DNA of 64,000 bases from Cycas panzhihuaensis (GCA_023213395.1 CM041465.1:145707741-145771740); one strand, 5' to 3'; positions 37,905 through 49,201 are shown, numbered from the stretch's first letter. A program made the numbers and translations. Notes: a model not told the origin generated them from the sequence alone.

Positions 37905-38830
37905 GAGATCTATGGTATACTAGAGTCAAGAATGCTGCTAAGTATAAAGGCCTTTGGAGAGCCCATCTGTAACTTACACATATCATTCCTACGACAGTAA
38001 TGGCACCTACCTTTAGAGGAATGCCACATGTAGCTCCAATAGATCCTATAACTAAATTATAGTGCAAGATTGATGATGAGAAGATTCATGCAAGTATTTT
38101 ATTAGTGATTGATCACTCCCTACATAATCTAATTAATAAAGAACAACACGATACATCCTCAAAAGTCCTCAAAGTTCTTAAAAAGAATTTTGATGTAAAG
38201 TTTGACCTTAAATTTGTTCATCTAGTCTTAAAGATGAATAAGATAAAGATGTAGAAGGGACATGCACATGAAATAATCAACCTCTTTCAGCTAATCAAAC
38301 AAGTAATATATAAATATTTCAAGATCCAATATATTACATGGGTATTCCTCATACAATCATGTCTACATATACTTGATTATAAAAACTTGCTTGGGAGTCT
38401 TCAATTAAGTGGAACGTTGAAGACACTTAACTTTGAAGCTCTTTCAGAGAAGTTTATAGAATTTGATAAGACCATTAAAAATAATTTTGCAACTTCAGAT
38501 CCTCTTCCAGATGTAGATTTTAACATGGAAGAAGAAGTATGCTTCTCAAAGAATCAAAGTCCCTCTCATGGTAGAAGAAATAGCCAAGCAAGGGGTAGAG
38601 GACAAGGCAGAGGAAATCGGTCACAAGGTCAACAAAACCCTCAACAACAGTAGCCTAGACAATCTCAAAGCTAAGTGCAACCTTTTAATGCAAGACAGTC
38701 AAGTCAAACCAGTACTTCAAGAACTGAAAATCAGATTATCATGTGCGAAGGGTACAATAGGAAATAACACTTTGCAAAGGAATGTTGTATACTTACATAC
38801 AAGTTGGCTAAGTTTCAATAGAAATACAAG
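37905..38830 (+). pseudogene. Copia C1 copy 1 gag
   Basis: Blocks include LLVIDHSLHNLINKE, VLKVLKKNFDVKFDLKFVHLVLKMNK and the 88-residue frame 38387-38653 with LKTLNFEALSEKFIEFDKTI. A basic Arg/Gly/Gln stretch (GRRNSQARGRGQGRGNR) and a zinc knuckle CEGYNRK..HFAKEC follow, with the second Cys changed to Tyr. The order matches copy 2 (51995-52850). Stops are scattered. Confidence 0.83.
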
Positions 38831-38959
38831 GCTCATAATGTTAATGAAATATGTGAAAAATAGTTTAGTGGCATAGGTTTTGCTCAAGTATACATTTAAG
38901 GATATTAAAGAAGAACTATTGATCAAACTAAGAGGAATCACTAATGTCAACCCCTCTTA

Positions 38960-39836
38960 GAATTTCAAATAGCATAACTTCAAACACCTCCTCATGGATC
39001 ATGGATACAAGAGTGACATAGCATATGGCCTGCAATCGGGATCTATATCACACTTTTGATTATAATGCATATGGTATCGTTCACATGGCTAACAAATCCC
39101 AATAATCGGTCGAATGTATTAGAAACATACGCCTGAAACTCCCAGGCTTGAGAGACTTTACATTACTTGATGTTATGTATGTTCCTAATCTGAAATAAAA
39201 CCTACTCTCCTTATCCACTCTTGTCTCCCATGGATTCGATCTTAGTGTTACCATAAATGACTACCTCTCTAGGTCATTCACCCTCCAACAAATTGAATGG
39301 TCTTGATTGGAAACCTTACTGGCAAATTATTTAAGTTGAATGACTCCCCATGTTTTGAAGCCAATTGTGCTCAAAACGCTTGTGCTAATGAATACTTTGC
39401 TTTTAATACCACTTTAGCACAACCTAAGTTGTCCCTAGAATCTCTTTGGCATGCTCACATGGGCCATGTTCATATCAATTAACTTAGAGATCTTTGTCGT
39501 ACCCTTCTAGATATGCCCAAGTTCTCCTCCAAGCCCTTTAAATCTGAAGCATGTATCATAGCGAAATCTCATAGACAACCCTTTATCGATAGTCAGTGAA
39601 AATTAAGTCATCCTCTTCAATTGGTATACTCTAATCTATGTGGACCAATGCCCATCTCGTCATTAAAGCAGAAATTATATTACATATCCTTCATTGATGA
39701 TTTTACCAAGAAAGTATGGGTGGCTTTTCTGACTAGGAAAGATGAGGCATTTGGTGTCTTTAAAGCTTTTAAAGCTTGCATTAAAAAGGAGTCAGGTTAT
39801 TAGATTAAGTGTCAAATACATACATACAAATTTCAT
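38960..39836 (+). pseudogene. Copia C1 copy 1 protease and integrase N-terminus
   Basis: SSWIMDTRVT (about 38992-39020) marks the protease active site; the usual DTGAT is DTRVT. LWHAHMGHVHIN at 39447 onward is the gag-pre-integrase zinc-binding block, and MVYSNLCGPMPISSLKQKLYYISFIDDFTKKVW (39621-39720) carries the first part of the integrase core. The region ends at KKESGY plus a stop, before the second catalytic Asp. Confidence 0.85.
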
Positions 39837-42475
39837 GTCATTTTTTCATCGATTTCTACATGCAAAGTCACCTCTGTCTGTCGTCATTCTTATGGCCATT
39901 AAAATTCATTAAAAAAATTATTTTTTTCTAAACTTTATTTTAATTTAATTATATTGCATAGAAATTCCAAATCCAGTATTAAGTTTTGGGCTTAACCCCC
40001 TTCGTCAGTTGGCCCCTGGTCATTTTTGGCCTCTATATGACCCCATTTTTTGGGGAACCCCAAAAATCAATAAGTTCCTTTGAAATCCTTTTGCATTTTC
40101 AAAACTTATGTTGAATATTTGATAATATTTAAGATCTAGGTCACCCTTAGGGTTATAGCCACCAATCTCATGGTGTTCCATATGACCAACAACCCATTTT
40201 CAAAGGGGTTATACTTCAATATCTTTATTTTTCTATTTTTGTGTTTGACTAAAGAGGATTGTTTATGTTTTCAGTTATATCTCAATGCTAAGGAGTTAGA
40301 TTTTCAATCTATTAGACTCATTGGATTCCTGACGTAGATCTTTACAGTTTGGTGTCCTCATTTGCTTGATTTGAGCCATTTTTTATAGAGTTTAATCAAG
40401 TCAAAGTTAATCTTCATTTATTGCTCATATTTCACTAGCCACAAATAGGTCTTTTCACTGTTTCGTTAATAACTTGAGTTCTACAATCCCGTTTCTTGAG
40501 CTATATGAACCGCTGGAAAGGATTTTCAGAGATTTTGACAGCAAAATAGGTTTCATCCCATTCTGATATCATTTTGTAGGTCATTGAAACCCTTAAATTG
40601 AAAGCTTTATTTTAGTCATAGTTAGACACTTTTGGACATATTTTGAGCTAAATTTTATTTCCAACTGAATATATTTGATTGATATTTACATACAAATTAA
40701 TTATTAATGATATTTGCTATTTTTTATAAGTTTTATAAGCTATTTTGTAGCCTTTTAGCATCATTCTTGGCTTTTGGAGCAACATGAGTCATATTTAGAC
40801 TAAAAGTTATAAACGACTATCTCTTACCTTATTATTTCTTTTCCATTACATCTAAAAGTGAATCTAAGTGATTTCTTTGAGCATCTTTTACTTATTTAAG
40901 GAGTTTTCTTTAAGTATTTATGCCTATTTAAAGTCTTTTGCCTTCATGAATACTTCAAAAAGTACACCTTATTTATAAAAGAATCCAACTAAAGAGCTCA
41001 CTTACATTATATCTAAAAGTAATTACAAGTAATCTTATGCACTTTAAGCTCATTATTTCATAAGTTGAAGGAACTTTTATTTGCATTAAGGCCCTCATAC
41101 TTCTTAAAATCCTATAAGTATATTACATTACATAAGTTATTGGTTATTATTTTTATTCTTTCAAGCTTTAAGGCTCATCGTATTCAAGAATATCATTACG
41201 TCTTTATATACATAAACTTTCATTCTAAAAGCCATTTATATTCATCATTTTATAAAAGGATTATTAGTTTGGTTTTTGTTTCAAAATCTTATTGGTTTTA
41301 AAGGTTGATTAGTTATCTTGATTGAAAAGTATTTGAAGATTGAAAGATTTATCTCCTTGAATGAAAGAGTATTTAAGCATTTGAATAGATCATCTCCTTG
41401 ATTCACTTGGTTATAGCGTATTATTGATTCATTGAAATAACTTCATTGAAAGTGAATATATTCTCATTTAAAGTTGTTTTAAGTTACCTTTCAAGGAGCT
41501 TCTTCATTTTTGAAAGATAAAGTTTGCATAAGAAAATCTTACTTTTATTTCATTGTTAAGTTATCTGGGCATTAAGACATTCATTTGAGGAAGCATACAT
41601 ATATTTTTCAGCTTTCCTTCTTTCTAAGCAAGTTATTTTATTGTTCAAGGAGAATTATTCAAATTTGAAGGAGAATAGTTACATACTTACATTCATTAAA
41701 AGGAAATAGTTTAATCTTTGATTCCATTTCTCATAGTGATTGTGATTCTAAAGCATTAATTATCTTTTCATTTGAAATTATATTTAGTCTTGCTTATTTC
41801 AAGTTTATTTATTTCTTAATATCAAAATGAATAGTTTATTGTTTAAGCAAGGCCACACCTAATATTTATTATTCTCACATTAAATAAGATAATCACCTGA
41901 ATCAACCACCCATTTTTCTAGCCTTGCAAGAGGAACGGTTAAGACCCATGAAGTTACCACCATGCACAGACCTTTAGCCTACTCATATTGGGTGAGGAAT
42001 GTCATTAGCTATCATGTGTATTAAGTGGCAAGCTGAGGTGTAGAACATATCTATTTCTAGAGTTCGAAGACCAATGCTAGACGTAGAGAGGATGAATACC
42101 TTATTTAGTAAATCCATCACTACTAGATCTGTCATTAGGCATAAGACCAACACAGGTGGACACATAAATCAGGGGGGTCTTAGCACCTTCTTAGTGGCTT
42201 AGATATTGAGGTATATTGAGCCTAAAGCTCACGTACCAATATATTAGATCTTTGATTTGCCACTTGTAGGTAAGCACTACTAGATAGGATAGCAATCGAA
42301 TGGCTCCCTTCGAGACATTTAGACTTAGAGCCTAAAAAGCTTTGTAGGGACTAGGACACTCATTAAACACTTGGAAAAACTTTAAAACTATATTTTTAGT
42401 CAACTTTTTCAAACCTTATTTGGACATTATATCGTTAAGAGTATTCTTATCAAAAGACTTATCAAACCTAGTTAA
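39837..42475. other. Unassigned AT-rich DNA, possibly a long LTR
   Basis: No coding frame of note. The change from copia to this sequence is abrupt. A TG start (TGTCGTCATTC) lies at 39879, and near 42170-42200 the motif 'gggggtcttagcacctt' resembles sequences I recall near LTR ends of large plant gypsy elements. This could be a solo LTR of about 2.5 kb, but no second copy is in the window to prove it. Confidence 0.35.
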
Positions 42476-42479
42476 GACA

Positions 42480-43545
42480 TAATGGTATCCAACTTTGGTA
42501 ATATGATTATCCCCAAATTCAATGGTTCTAATTTTCTAAATTGGAGTAGGAGGATGAGACCCATCTTTATAGCTAAGGAAATATGGGATATTATGAGAAC
42601 ATGGCATACTAAATTAAGGTAAAACCTAATAGATCCTAAGAAGCTAGCATGCACAACAAATGCTAAGAAATATAATAAAGCACTTGCATTAATTTTTTGT
42701 GCACTTGAAGACCATATATTTACAAGAGTTAGTGAATCAGTAACTTCCAAATAGGCATGGGGCACTTTGTAATTAATATATGAAGGGGTTGCTTCATTAA
42801 AAATATAGACCCTAAGAAGCAAATTCGAAAATCTCAGAATGATGCCAAATGAATCTCTAACTAATTCTATGAGAAAGGTGCAAGATATAATTAATCAAAT
42901 GAGATTACTTGGGAATACTTTGATTGAACAAAGAGTAGTTAAATGAATCTTGAGATGTGTTAGTGTTGTTAAGAGCATTAGTGTATCAACAGACTTAAGT
43001 GTATTGAAAACAGAGTAACTAAGTACCCTCTTGATGGTAGTAGAGGAATAACAAAATGCCAATGAATCTCTTGAATATACTTTTGCTACTAAAGCAAGAA
43101 TATAATCCAATTCTCAAGCGAGTACCTCCAAGTCTAGGGATCAATCCCCAAAAGGAAGAAGCAAAAACCCTAGACAAGATGTGCATCAAGAAAGACAACC
43201 TAAATATCAAGCTCCACACTAAAAAAAACAAGGAGCTAATCCAATGAATACTAGTCATGATAGGTACCAAGGGCAAGAAAGAAATTATGGGATAAGCCAA
43301 TGTTATCCAAATTGTCAAGCGGACATGCCACCTAAAAGGACCAACCCTACTTATCTAAATAATAGACAAAGGGTGATTCAAGCTCTATTTATGGGAAGGG
43401 GAAGACCATCTCATGTTGATAGGTCTTAGCCTCATAGTAGGAGCCTAGGTTTTGGAAGAAGAGACTTATCTTATTGTATAGTTTATAATCGTGTTGGCTA
43501 TACAAAAGATAAATACTTTGCTAAACACGGTACACCAAATAAAAG
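42480..43545 (+). pseudogene. Copia F gag and zinc knuckle
   Basis: MVSNFGNMIIPKFNGSNFLNWSRRM, KKLACTTNAKKYNKALALIF, LEDHIFTRVSE and ESLTNSMRKVQDIINQMRLLG are characteristic copia gag blocks. A basic tail follows (SKSRDQSPKGRSKNPRQD). The knuckle near 43475-43530 reads CIVYNRVGYTKDKYFAKH, with Cys/His positions changed to Tyr. Stops interrupt the frame from about 42610. Confidence 0.85.
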
Positions 43546-43559
43546 AAGTTCTAATATTG

Positions 43560-43900
43560 TTATGGAAGCAAGGAAAATTAATCATCTTTTTCTATCTAGT
43601 TTCATTACCCATGAAGATGAAGATAATAGTTGGTACATTGATTTAGGTTGTTCCACTCACATAACAGATAAAGAGTATCTATTCAATGCTTTAGACATAA
43701 CCAAAATAGGATCAATTATATTTGGCAATGATACCTCCCATGAGTCCATTAGATGAGGTAATATAGTGTTACAAACAGAATTAGGAAACACTAGATACCT
43801 TAATGATGTACTGTATGTGTCATCCCTTAAGAAAAAACTTATATCTATAGGACAGATGATGGGCTAGGATTAGAAGGTAATATTTGATAATAGAGAATGT
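43560..43900 (+). pseudogene. Copia F protease
   Basis: The frame 43562-43756 carries SWYIDLGCSTHITDKEYLF, the copia protease active site, with D-L-G in place of D-S/T-G. FGNDTSHESIR and VLYVSSLKKKLISIGQMMG follow, the usual C-terminal landmarks. A stop after SIR at 43754-43756 interrupts the frame. Confidence 0.87.
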
Positions 43901-43939
43901 ACTATTAAAGATAAAATAAGAAATAAGGCAATAGTTACC

Positions 43940-44851
43940 AAGGGCAAAATGACTAAGGATAGACTTTTCAAACTAGTTCTTACTCCTTCTGATAATTATA
44001 CTTTGAAAATATCAATAATGCTTGATAGCGATAAGTTGCATAAGAGATTTGGCCACTTGAGTTATAGAAGTTTGTCATTAATGAAGAGGATGGATATTAT
44101 AAATGGGTTACTACATATTGACATGGATAAAAGTATTTGTGAAGGTTGCCTTCTTAGAAAATAACATGGGGGAAGTTTTCCAAACAATAGTTATAGAGCC
44201 AATGGACCTCTCCAATTTGTCTACACAAACATTTATGATCCTATGGATATTCCCTCATTGGTAAGAGCCAGATATTTTATCACCTTCATTGATGATTTTA
44301 CAAGGAAAGCTTGGGTTTATTTCCTCAAATTCAAATCGAATGCTTTTCAACACTTTGTTGACTTTAAAACCTATATAGAAAGATAAAGTAGATATAAAAT
44401 TCTCTCCCTATGATCAGATAATGGGGGAGAGTTTGATTCAAATAAGTTTAAATCCTACTATACTCATCACGAAATCATGAGACAACTTACAAACCCCTAC
44501 ACCCCCCAGCAAAATGGTGTAGCAGAAAGGAAGAACCATACTATAGTCAAAATGGCTAGGTGTATGTTAAAAGATAAGAGATTAGGACATGAATTTTGGG
44601 TTGAAGCAGTACACATTACTATCTATTTAATCAATAGGTATACTAATAAAACACTAAGGTGGAAAACTCCTAAAGAAGCTTGGACTAGATACAAGCCTAG
44701 TATCTGTCACTTAAGTGTCTTTAGATGCTTAGCCTATGTGCATGTACCTGAACAAAGAAGATCTAAGTTAGATTATTATAGCATTAAATGTATATTCATT
44801 AGGTACAATGATGCCTCAAAATCTTACAAAGTCTATGATCCAAAATCTTAA
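43940..44851 (+). pseudogene. Copia F integrase
   Basis: DKLHKRFGHLSYRSLSLMKRMDIINGL..ICEGCLLRK provides the HHCC block. RARYFITFIDDFTRKAWVYFLK holds the first catalytic Asp, SDNGGEFDS the second, and NPYTPQQNGVAERKN (frame 44477-44851) the catalytic Glu. The tail reads TPKEAWTRYKPSICHLSVFRC. This 124-residue frame is intact; upstream parts contain stops at 44162-44164 and 44384-44386. Confidence 0.92.
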
Positions 44852-45184
44852 AAGGTCATGGTGAGTTAAGATGTTAAATTCTAAGAAGATGACTATTACC
44901 ACATTAATGATGCTCAAAACAAAGGGAGTGGTGTCAGATAAATCTTGATTCCACTAAGTCTAAATATGTACTACCTAGGCATGAATCAAGATAAACCATT
45001 GATGTATTGAGTGAGAAGAGGACCTCTTCTCAACCTCCACCACAAATACTATCAAAATCGGTTCAAAGAAATAATAACATGGATAACATCCTGGATAATA
45101 ACTACAATCGGAGATCTACTCATACCCATAGGGTAAATTTTACCCTCATGAGTCAAGTTATGGAAACCCACGAGCCTTAAACCT

Positions 45185-46020
45185 TTGATGAGGTCAATAC
45201 ACATGATTCTTTAAGAAAGGTAATGGAGGAAGAATATAACTCCATTATTAAGAATGATACTTGAGAATTGGTTGACTTACCTTTCAATAAAAAGGCAGTT
45301 GGTACTAAGTGGGCTTATAAAACTAAGTTTCGATCTTATGGATCAATTGACAAATATAAAGCTTGATTGGTAGCCAAAGGTTATGCATAAAGAGAAGGTA
45401 TTGATTATAGTGAGACATTTACCTCTGTTATATGAATAAAAACCATATGCATGATGATGAGCTTAGTAGCACAAATGGGATGGAATGTTCATCAAATGGA
45501 CGTAAAAAATACCTTTCTTAATGACTACATTGAAGAGGATATCTATGTCTCTCAACCCCTCAATTTTGAAGTTAGGGGAGAAGAAGACAAAGTGTATAAA
45601 CTTAAAAAGATACTTTACGATTTGAAGCAAGCACCTAAGCGTGGTGTTCCTACAATGACAAATACTTCAGATATTAGGGTTTTGAAAGGTCTCAATTAGA
45701 CCCAAACTTATATATCAAAATCAAAGGAGATTCTATTATAATTGTCGGACTCTATGTAGATGACCTTGTCTACACTGGAAATGATCCCCAACTTTGTAAA
45801 ACTTTAAGGAAGCCATGTGTAAAGAATTCGAGATAACAGATTTAGGATTAATGGATTACTTCCTAGGTTTGGAAGTATGGCAGGATAAAAATGGCATCTT
45901 CATTTCTCAAAGGAAGTACACCTTGGGCTTACTATAAAAGTTCAAGATGACCGATTGCAAACATCTAACAACTCTAGCTGAAATTATGATTAAACTATCC
46001 AAACTTGATGATTCTACACC
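45185..46020 (+). pseudogene. Copia F reverse transcriptase, 5' part
   Basis: DSLRKVMEEEYNSIIKNDT, ELVDLP, AVGTKWAYKTKF, LVAKGYA, REGIDYSETF, MDVKNTFLNDYIEEDIYVSQP and LKKILYDLKQAPK are present. The catalytic region near 45750-45770 is frameshifted but legible (VGLYVDDLVYTG in another frame). Conserved Trp, Arg and Gln positions carry stops (TGA 45262-45264, TGA 45364-45366, TAA 45388-45390). The domain is cut at 46020 by the nested element. Confidence 0.9.
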
Positions 46021-46025
46021 TATTG
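46021..46025. repeat. Target-site duplication TATTG (left)
   Basis: TATTG before the nested LTR element; repeated at 48136-48140. Confidence 0.93.
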
Positions 46026-46397
46026 TGTTGCGTTCGAGGAAAACCCTCTCTTTAGGGGCCTGTCAACCGACTTACACCCCAGAAATAAGCACAGGAATAT
46101 TAGCCGACTAGAAAGCCAGTCTTCTGGCTGACTTCATTAATGGTTCACTCCTAGTGAACTATCTTAATTCTGGCCGACTTCAAACAAGATAATAATCGGC
46201 CACTATAAATAGGGAGCAAAGTCCTCATTTGGTATCATCACTTCGGATTGGATCTCTTCTACAGTTTCGGCTCTAGGGCTGCAGTTGGCTCGGCCTTTTG
46301 GCCTGAGATATTTGGAGGATTCCCGCCTCGAAGGGCAATCGTTCATATCTGCGAATCTTTGAGTTATTTCTGAATTAGGTTAAAAGCTTCCACTATA
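46026..46397 (+). repeat. 5' LTR of nested chromovirus
   Basis: TGTTGCGTTCGAGG to TTCCACTATA. It contains a CTATAAATAGGG promoter-like box near 46203. Same length (372 bp) as the 3' LTR. The terminal CA is mutated to TA. Confidence 0.95.
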
Positions 46398-46893
46398 AGT
46401 GGTATCAGAGCCAAGACCCGGGTTCAAATCCCATGGGGGAAACACCGCTTATTGGGGTGACGCGCCAAATGTCGCCGTCAAGAAACGCCGTCGTAGACGG
46501 GCAGGGGGTGCATGAACGCAGTGAAAGTGGCTAAGTGGTTAGCCTGCTTGAGCCGGGAGGTAATGGTTTACTTGGTGGGGGGCCCTCTTCACTAACACCT
46601 TGGGGTTTTGGCGTAACGGTTCATTATAACGTAGACCATTACCTCCTCCCCGGTTCAAACGGGCTAGCCCCGCCTAGCCCCGCTTTCACCGGCGTTCATG
46701 CACCCCACAGGCCCCAGCTACGGCGTTTACGCGACGGCGACGTTGGCCACACCCCATCGCCCCATAAGCGGTGATTGCCCCACCTGGATTTGAACCCGGT
46801 CTTGGCTCTGATACCACTTGTAACGAACCGTTACACCAAAACCCCAAGGTGTTAGTGAAGAGGGCCCCCCACCAAGTAGACCATTACGATAGG
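46398..46893. repeat. Inverted-repeat leader with mirrored primer site
   Basis: The left arm starts at the primer site (agtggtatcagagccaagac), and a reverse-complement copy ends at 46831 (ggctctgataccact). Paired blocks include 'caccgctta', 'gtgcatgaacgc', 'gtgaaag' and 'aggtaatggt(t/c)tac', giving arms of about 175-200 bp around a loop near 46575-46630. The loop itself (cttggtggggggccctcttc..) recurs inverted at about 46832-46893. The GC content is far above that of the flanks. Confidence 0.85.
46400..46413 (+). promoter_or_regulatory. Primer-binding site of nested chromovirus
   Basis: TGGTATCAGAGCCA, 14 bases complementary to the initiator Met tRNA 3' end, two bases after the 5' LTR. Confidence 0.95.
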
Positions 46894-47752
46894 GATCCAA
46901 AGTTCACCAGTAAATTTTGGAAGGATTTATTTAGAATTGTAGGTACAAAATTACATATGAGCACAGCGTACCATCCCCAACCGATGGACAGACAGAGATA
47001 GTCAATAAATGTCTAGAAGGTTATTTGAGGAATTTATGCTCAAATAAACAAAATCGATGCACAAGTGGTCAGTACTGGCCGAGTGGTGGTATAATACAAC
47101 ATACCACTCTTCCACCAAGATGACGCCATTTTAGGCTCTTTATGGATACCAGTCGCCATCTCTATTAACATGGAATGGATCATCCCAGGTTCAAACTATC
47201 CAAGAACACCAAAAGCAAATGGAAGACACGATTAGAATTCTTAAGGATAATTTAGCAATGGCAAGGAACAGGATGAAGCAGTAAGCAGATGCGCAGCGAT
47301 CAGAAAGGAGCTTCCAGAAAGATGACTGGGTTTTTCTCCAGTTACAACCATACAAACAAACGTCATTGAACAAGACGAAGACACAAAAGCTTGCTCCCCG
47401 ATATTTTGGACCATATCAAATACTTGAAAGAATTGGGGAAGTAGCCTACAAACTTAATTTACCGACAACAAGTAAGATCCATGATACCTTTCATGTTTCA
47501 TGCACGAAGAAAAGATTGGCGACAAGATAGTACCACAAACATCCTTGCCAGAACTCAATGAAGAAGGAAAAATTATACTAGAACCAGAAGGGATACTCCA
47601 AATTCGCACCAGGTAACTTCGAACAAGACAAATCAAAGAGTACCTCATAAAATGGCAGACATTGGATATAGAAGACACGACATGGGAGTCAGACGAATGG
47701 ATACAATAATTTCCAAAGCTACCAATGCTTTGAGGGCAAAGCATTGTTTTCA
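46894..47752 (+). pseudogene. Partial integrase and chromodomain of nested element
   Basis: It begins in mid-core with [15 protein letters not shown] (second catalytic Asp) and MSTAYHPQ, then in changing frames the C-terminal block, equivalent to YFGPYQILERIGEVAYKLNLP, and a chromodomain with IKEYLIKWQTLDIEDTTWESDEWI near 47630-47710. The zinc finger and first catalytic Asp are missing. The sequence is homologous to chromovirus integrases but not close to the 17.4-kb copy. Confidence 0.85.
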
Positions 47753-47763
47753 GGGGGGGGACT
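47753..47763 (+). promoter_or_regulatory. Polypurine tract of nested chromovirus
   Basis: GGGGGGGGACT directly before the 3' LTR. Confidence 0.85.
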
Positions 47764-48135
47764 TGTTGCGTTCCAGGAAAACCCTCTCTTTAGGGGCTTA
47801 TCAACCGACTTAAACCCCAAAAATGAGCGCAGGAATATTAGCCGACCAAGAAGCCGCCTCTTGGCCGACTTCATTAATGGTTCACTCCCAGTGAACTATC
47901 TTAATTCTAGCCGACTTCAAACAAGATAATAATCGGCCACTATAAATATGGAGCAAAGCCCTCATTTGGTATCATCACTTCGGATTGGATCTCTTCTACA
48001 ATTTCAGCTCTAAGGCTGTAGTTGGCTCGGCCTTTTGGCCTGAGATATTTGGAGGATTCCCGCCTCGAAGGGCAGTCGTTTATATCTGCGAATCTTTGAG
48101 TTATTTCTGAAATTAGGTTAAAAGCTTCCGCTACA
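47764..48135 (+). repeat. 3' LTR of nested chromovirus
   Basis: TGTTGCGTTCCAGG to TTCCGCTACA, 372 bp, intact TG..CA. It is followed by TATTG at 48136-48140. Confidence 0.95.
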
Positions 48136-48140
48136 TATTG
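48136..48140. repeat. Target-site duplication TATTG (right)
   Basis: Matches 46021-46025. Confidence 0.93.
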
Positions 48141-48814
48141 ATCCTACACTTTACAGATAGTTAATTGGCAGTTTGATTTACTTAACTTCTACTCGATCAG
48201 ATATCATGTATTTAGTTAGCGTAGGATCAAGATTTATGCAAGACCCTAAGACTACTCATTAGTAAGCAAGCAAAATAATTCTACGATATCTCAAAGGCAC
48301 TACAGAATATGGGCTATATTATAAAGCTTCATCAAATTTTAGATTGACTAGTTATACATATTCAAATTGGGTAGGTAATATCGATGACAGAAAATCTACT
48401 TCAGGTTACACTTTCAGTATGGCTTCGGTATCCATAGCTTGGAGCACCAAAAAGTAGAATACCATTTCTCTATCCACAGCTAAAGTAGAATATAAAGCAG
48501 CAGTCTCTAGCGCATGTAAAACAATTTGGCTTCGACGACTTCTACAAGACTTTCAGATTAAACAAAAGGGACCAACTAAAATATGGTGTGACAATCAAAG
48601 TATTATTCAAATGACTCATAACTCTATATTTCATGGTAGAATAAAGCACATAGAAACTCAACACAACTTCATCAGAGAAATAATTCAATCAGGTAAGATC
48701 GAGTTGGCATATTGTAGCATAGAAGATCAAATAGTAGACATATTTACAAAGCCATTAGGAAGGATCAAATTTCACTAATTTAGGGCCAAGCTTGGAGTTC
48801 TATACAATGGCTAT
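48141..48814 (+). pseudogene. Copia F RT C-terminus and RNase H
   Basis: DPTLYRQLIGSLIYLTSTRSDIMYLVS, ASKIILRYLKGTTEYGL, DRKSTSGYTFSM, ISLSTAKVEYKAA, WCDNQSIIQM and DIFTKPLGRIKF cover the end of RT and RNase H. Adjacent Trp and Gln codons before the ILRYLKG block are TAG TAA (48260-48265), and the Gln before NTISLST is TAG (48455-48457). This is the continuation of the RT interrupted at 46020. Confidence 0.93.
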
Positions 48815-48826
48815 TATGGGGGAGAA
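48815..48826 (+). promoter_or_regulatory. Polypurine tract of copia F
   Basis: TATGGGGGAGAA ends directly before the LTR start TGCTGGG. Confidence 0.8.
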
Positions 48827-49147
48827 TGCTGGGATAATAACCATCCTCAACATGTGTGCGTATACACCTAGGTCCCCGAAAAGCCACCTAGAGCCACCTA
48901 AAGCCCACCAGCTAGAGCCGACATGCAGTCGTCTATGAGGCTACCAAGGTATGTACTATGTTTATTTTATTTAATTTTTTATTATTATTTTGAATTGTCA
49001 GGTAGAGGTATTTACCACCTACCCAAAACTATTTATACAAAGGGAATACCTCCCTGATGTTTTTTAACACCACCAACTATTTATAAGTGCATGCTAATTC
49101 AAATATGGATTGCACATTGTAATCTTTAGCCTGCTCTACTCCTCGCA

Positions 49148-49150
<3 letters not shown>
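48827..49150 (+). repeat. 3' LTR of copia F (right end approximate)
   Basis: Starts TGCTGGGATAATAACC after the polypurine tract and contains ATTTATACAAAGG and ATTTATAAG boxes near 49030 and 49080. The end is taken at the TA microsatellite; no 5' LTR is available to set it. Confidence 0.6.

Positions 49151-49196
<46 letters not shown>
49150..49196. repeat. (TA)n microsatellite
   Basis: About 23 uninterrupted TA units, followed by ctctgtgtatatgtgtgtat. A short CT/TA/CA compound tract is at 49381-49410. Confidence 0.95.

Positions 49197-49201
<5 letters not shown>

Larger units (their letters stand above)
37110..39836 (+). mobile_element. Ty1-copia family C1, copy 1 (truncated)
   Basis: Leader, gag, protease and the first part of integrase, colinear with copy 2 (49600-57191). 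The leader matches 51060-51560 over about 450 bases (for example 'gtgacttggatttcatcac'). The 5' LTR is absent, and the match ends in the integrase core near 39836, just before unrelated sequence. It is broken by many stops. Confidence 0.85.
46026..48135 (+). mobile_element. Non-autonomous chromovirus nested in copia F
   Basis: A complete 2,110-bp LTR element: two 372-bp LTRs, primer site, a leader dominated by a large inverted repeat, a partial integrase with chromodomain, a polypurine tract, and TATTG duplications. Gag, protease, RT and RNase H are absent, so it can move only with proteins from an intact relative. The LTRs differ at roughly 25-30 positions by eye. Confidence 0.95.
42476..49150 (+). 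mobile_element. Ty1-copia family F, 5'-truncated and split by a chromovirus
   Basis: The order is gag, protease, integrase, RT, a 2.1-kb insertion at 46021-48140, then the rest of RT, RNase H, a polypurine tract and a 3' LTR. The coding sequence resumes exactly on the other side of the insertion (frame ends DDSTPIV.. and restarts DPTLYRQLIGSLIYL). No 5' LTR is found before gag at 42476. This family is unlike C1 in its LTR and gag. Confidence 0.9.

Noticed and set aside
46525-46660. tRNA-like boxes (TGGCTAAGTGG and GGTTCAAAC) in the nested element leader
   Set aside because: The order resembles A and B boxes, but no cloverleaf with acceptor and anticodon stems can be drawn; the blocks are parts of the inverted repeat.
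46535-47001. Two adjacent frames of 79 and 76 residues in the nested element
   Set aside because: The first lies in the inverted-repeat leader; only the end of the second is real integrase sequence (from 46894).
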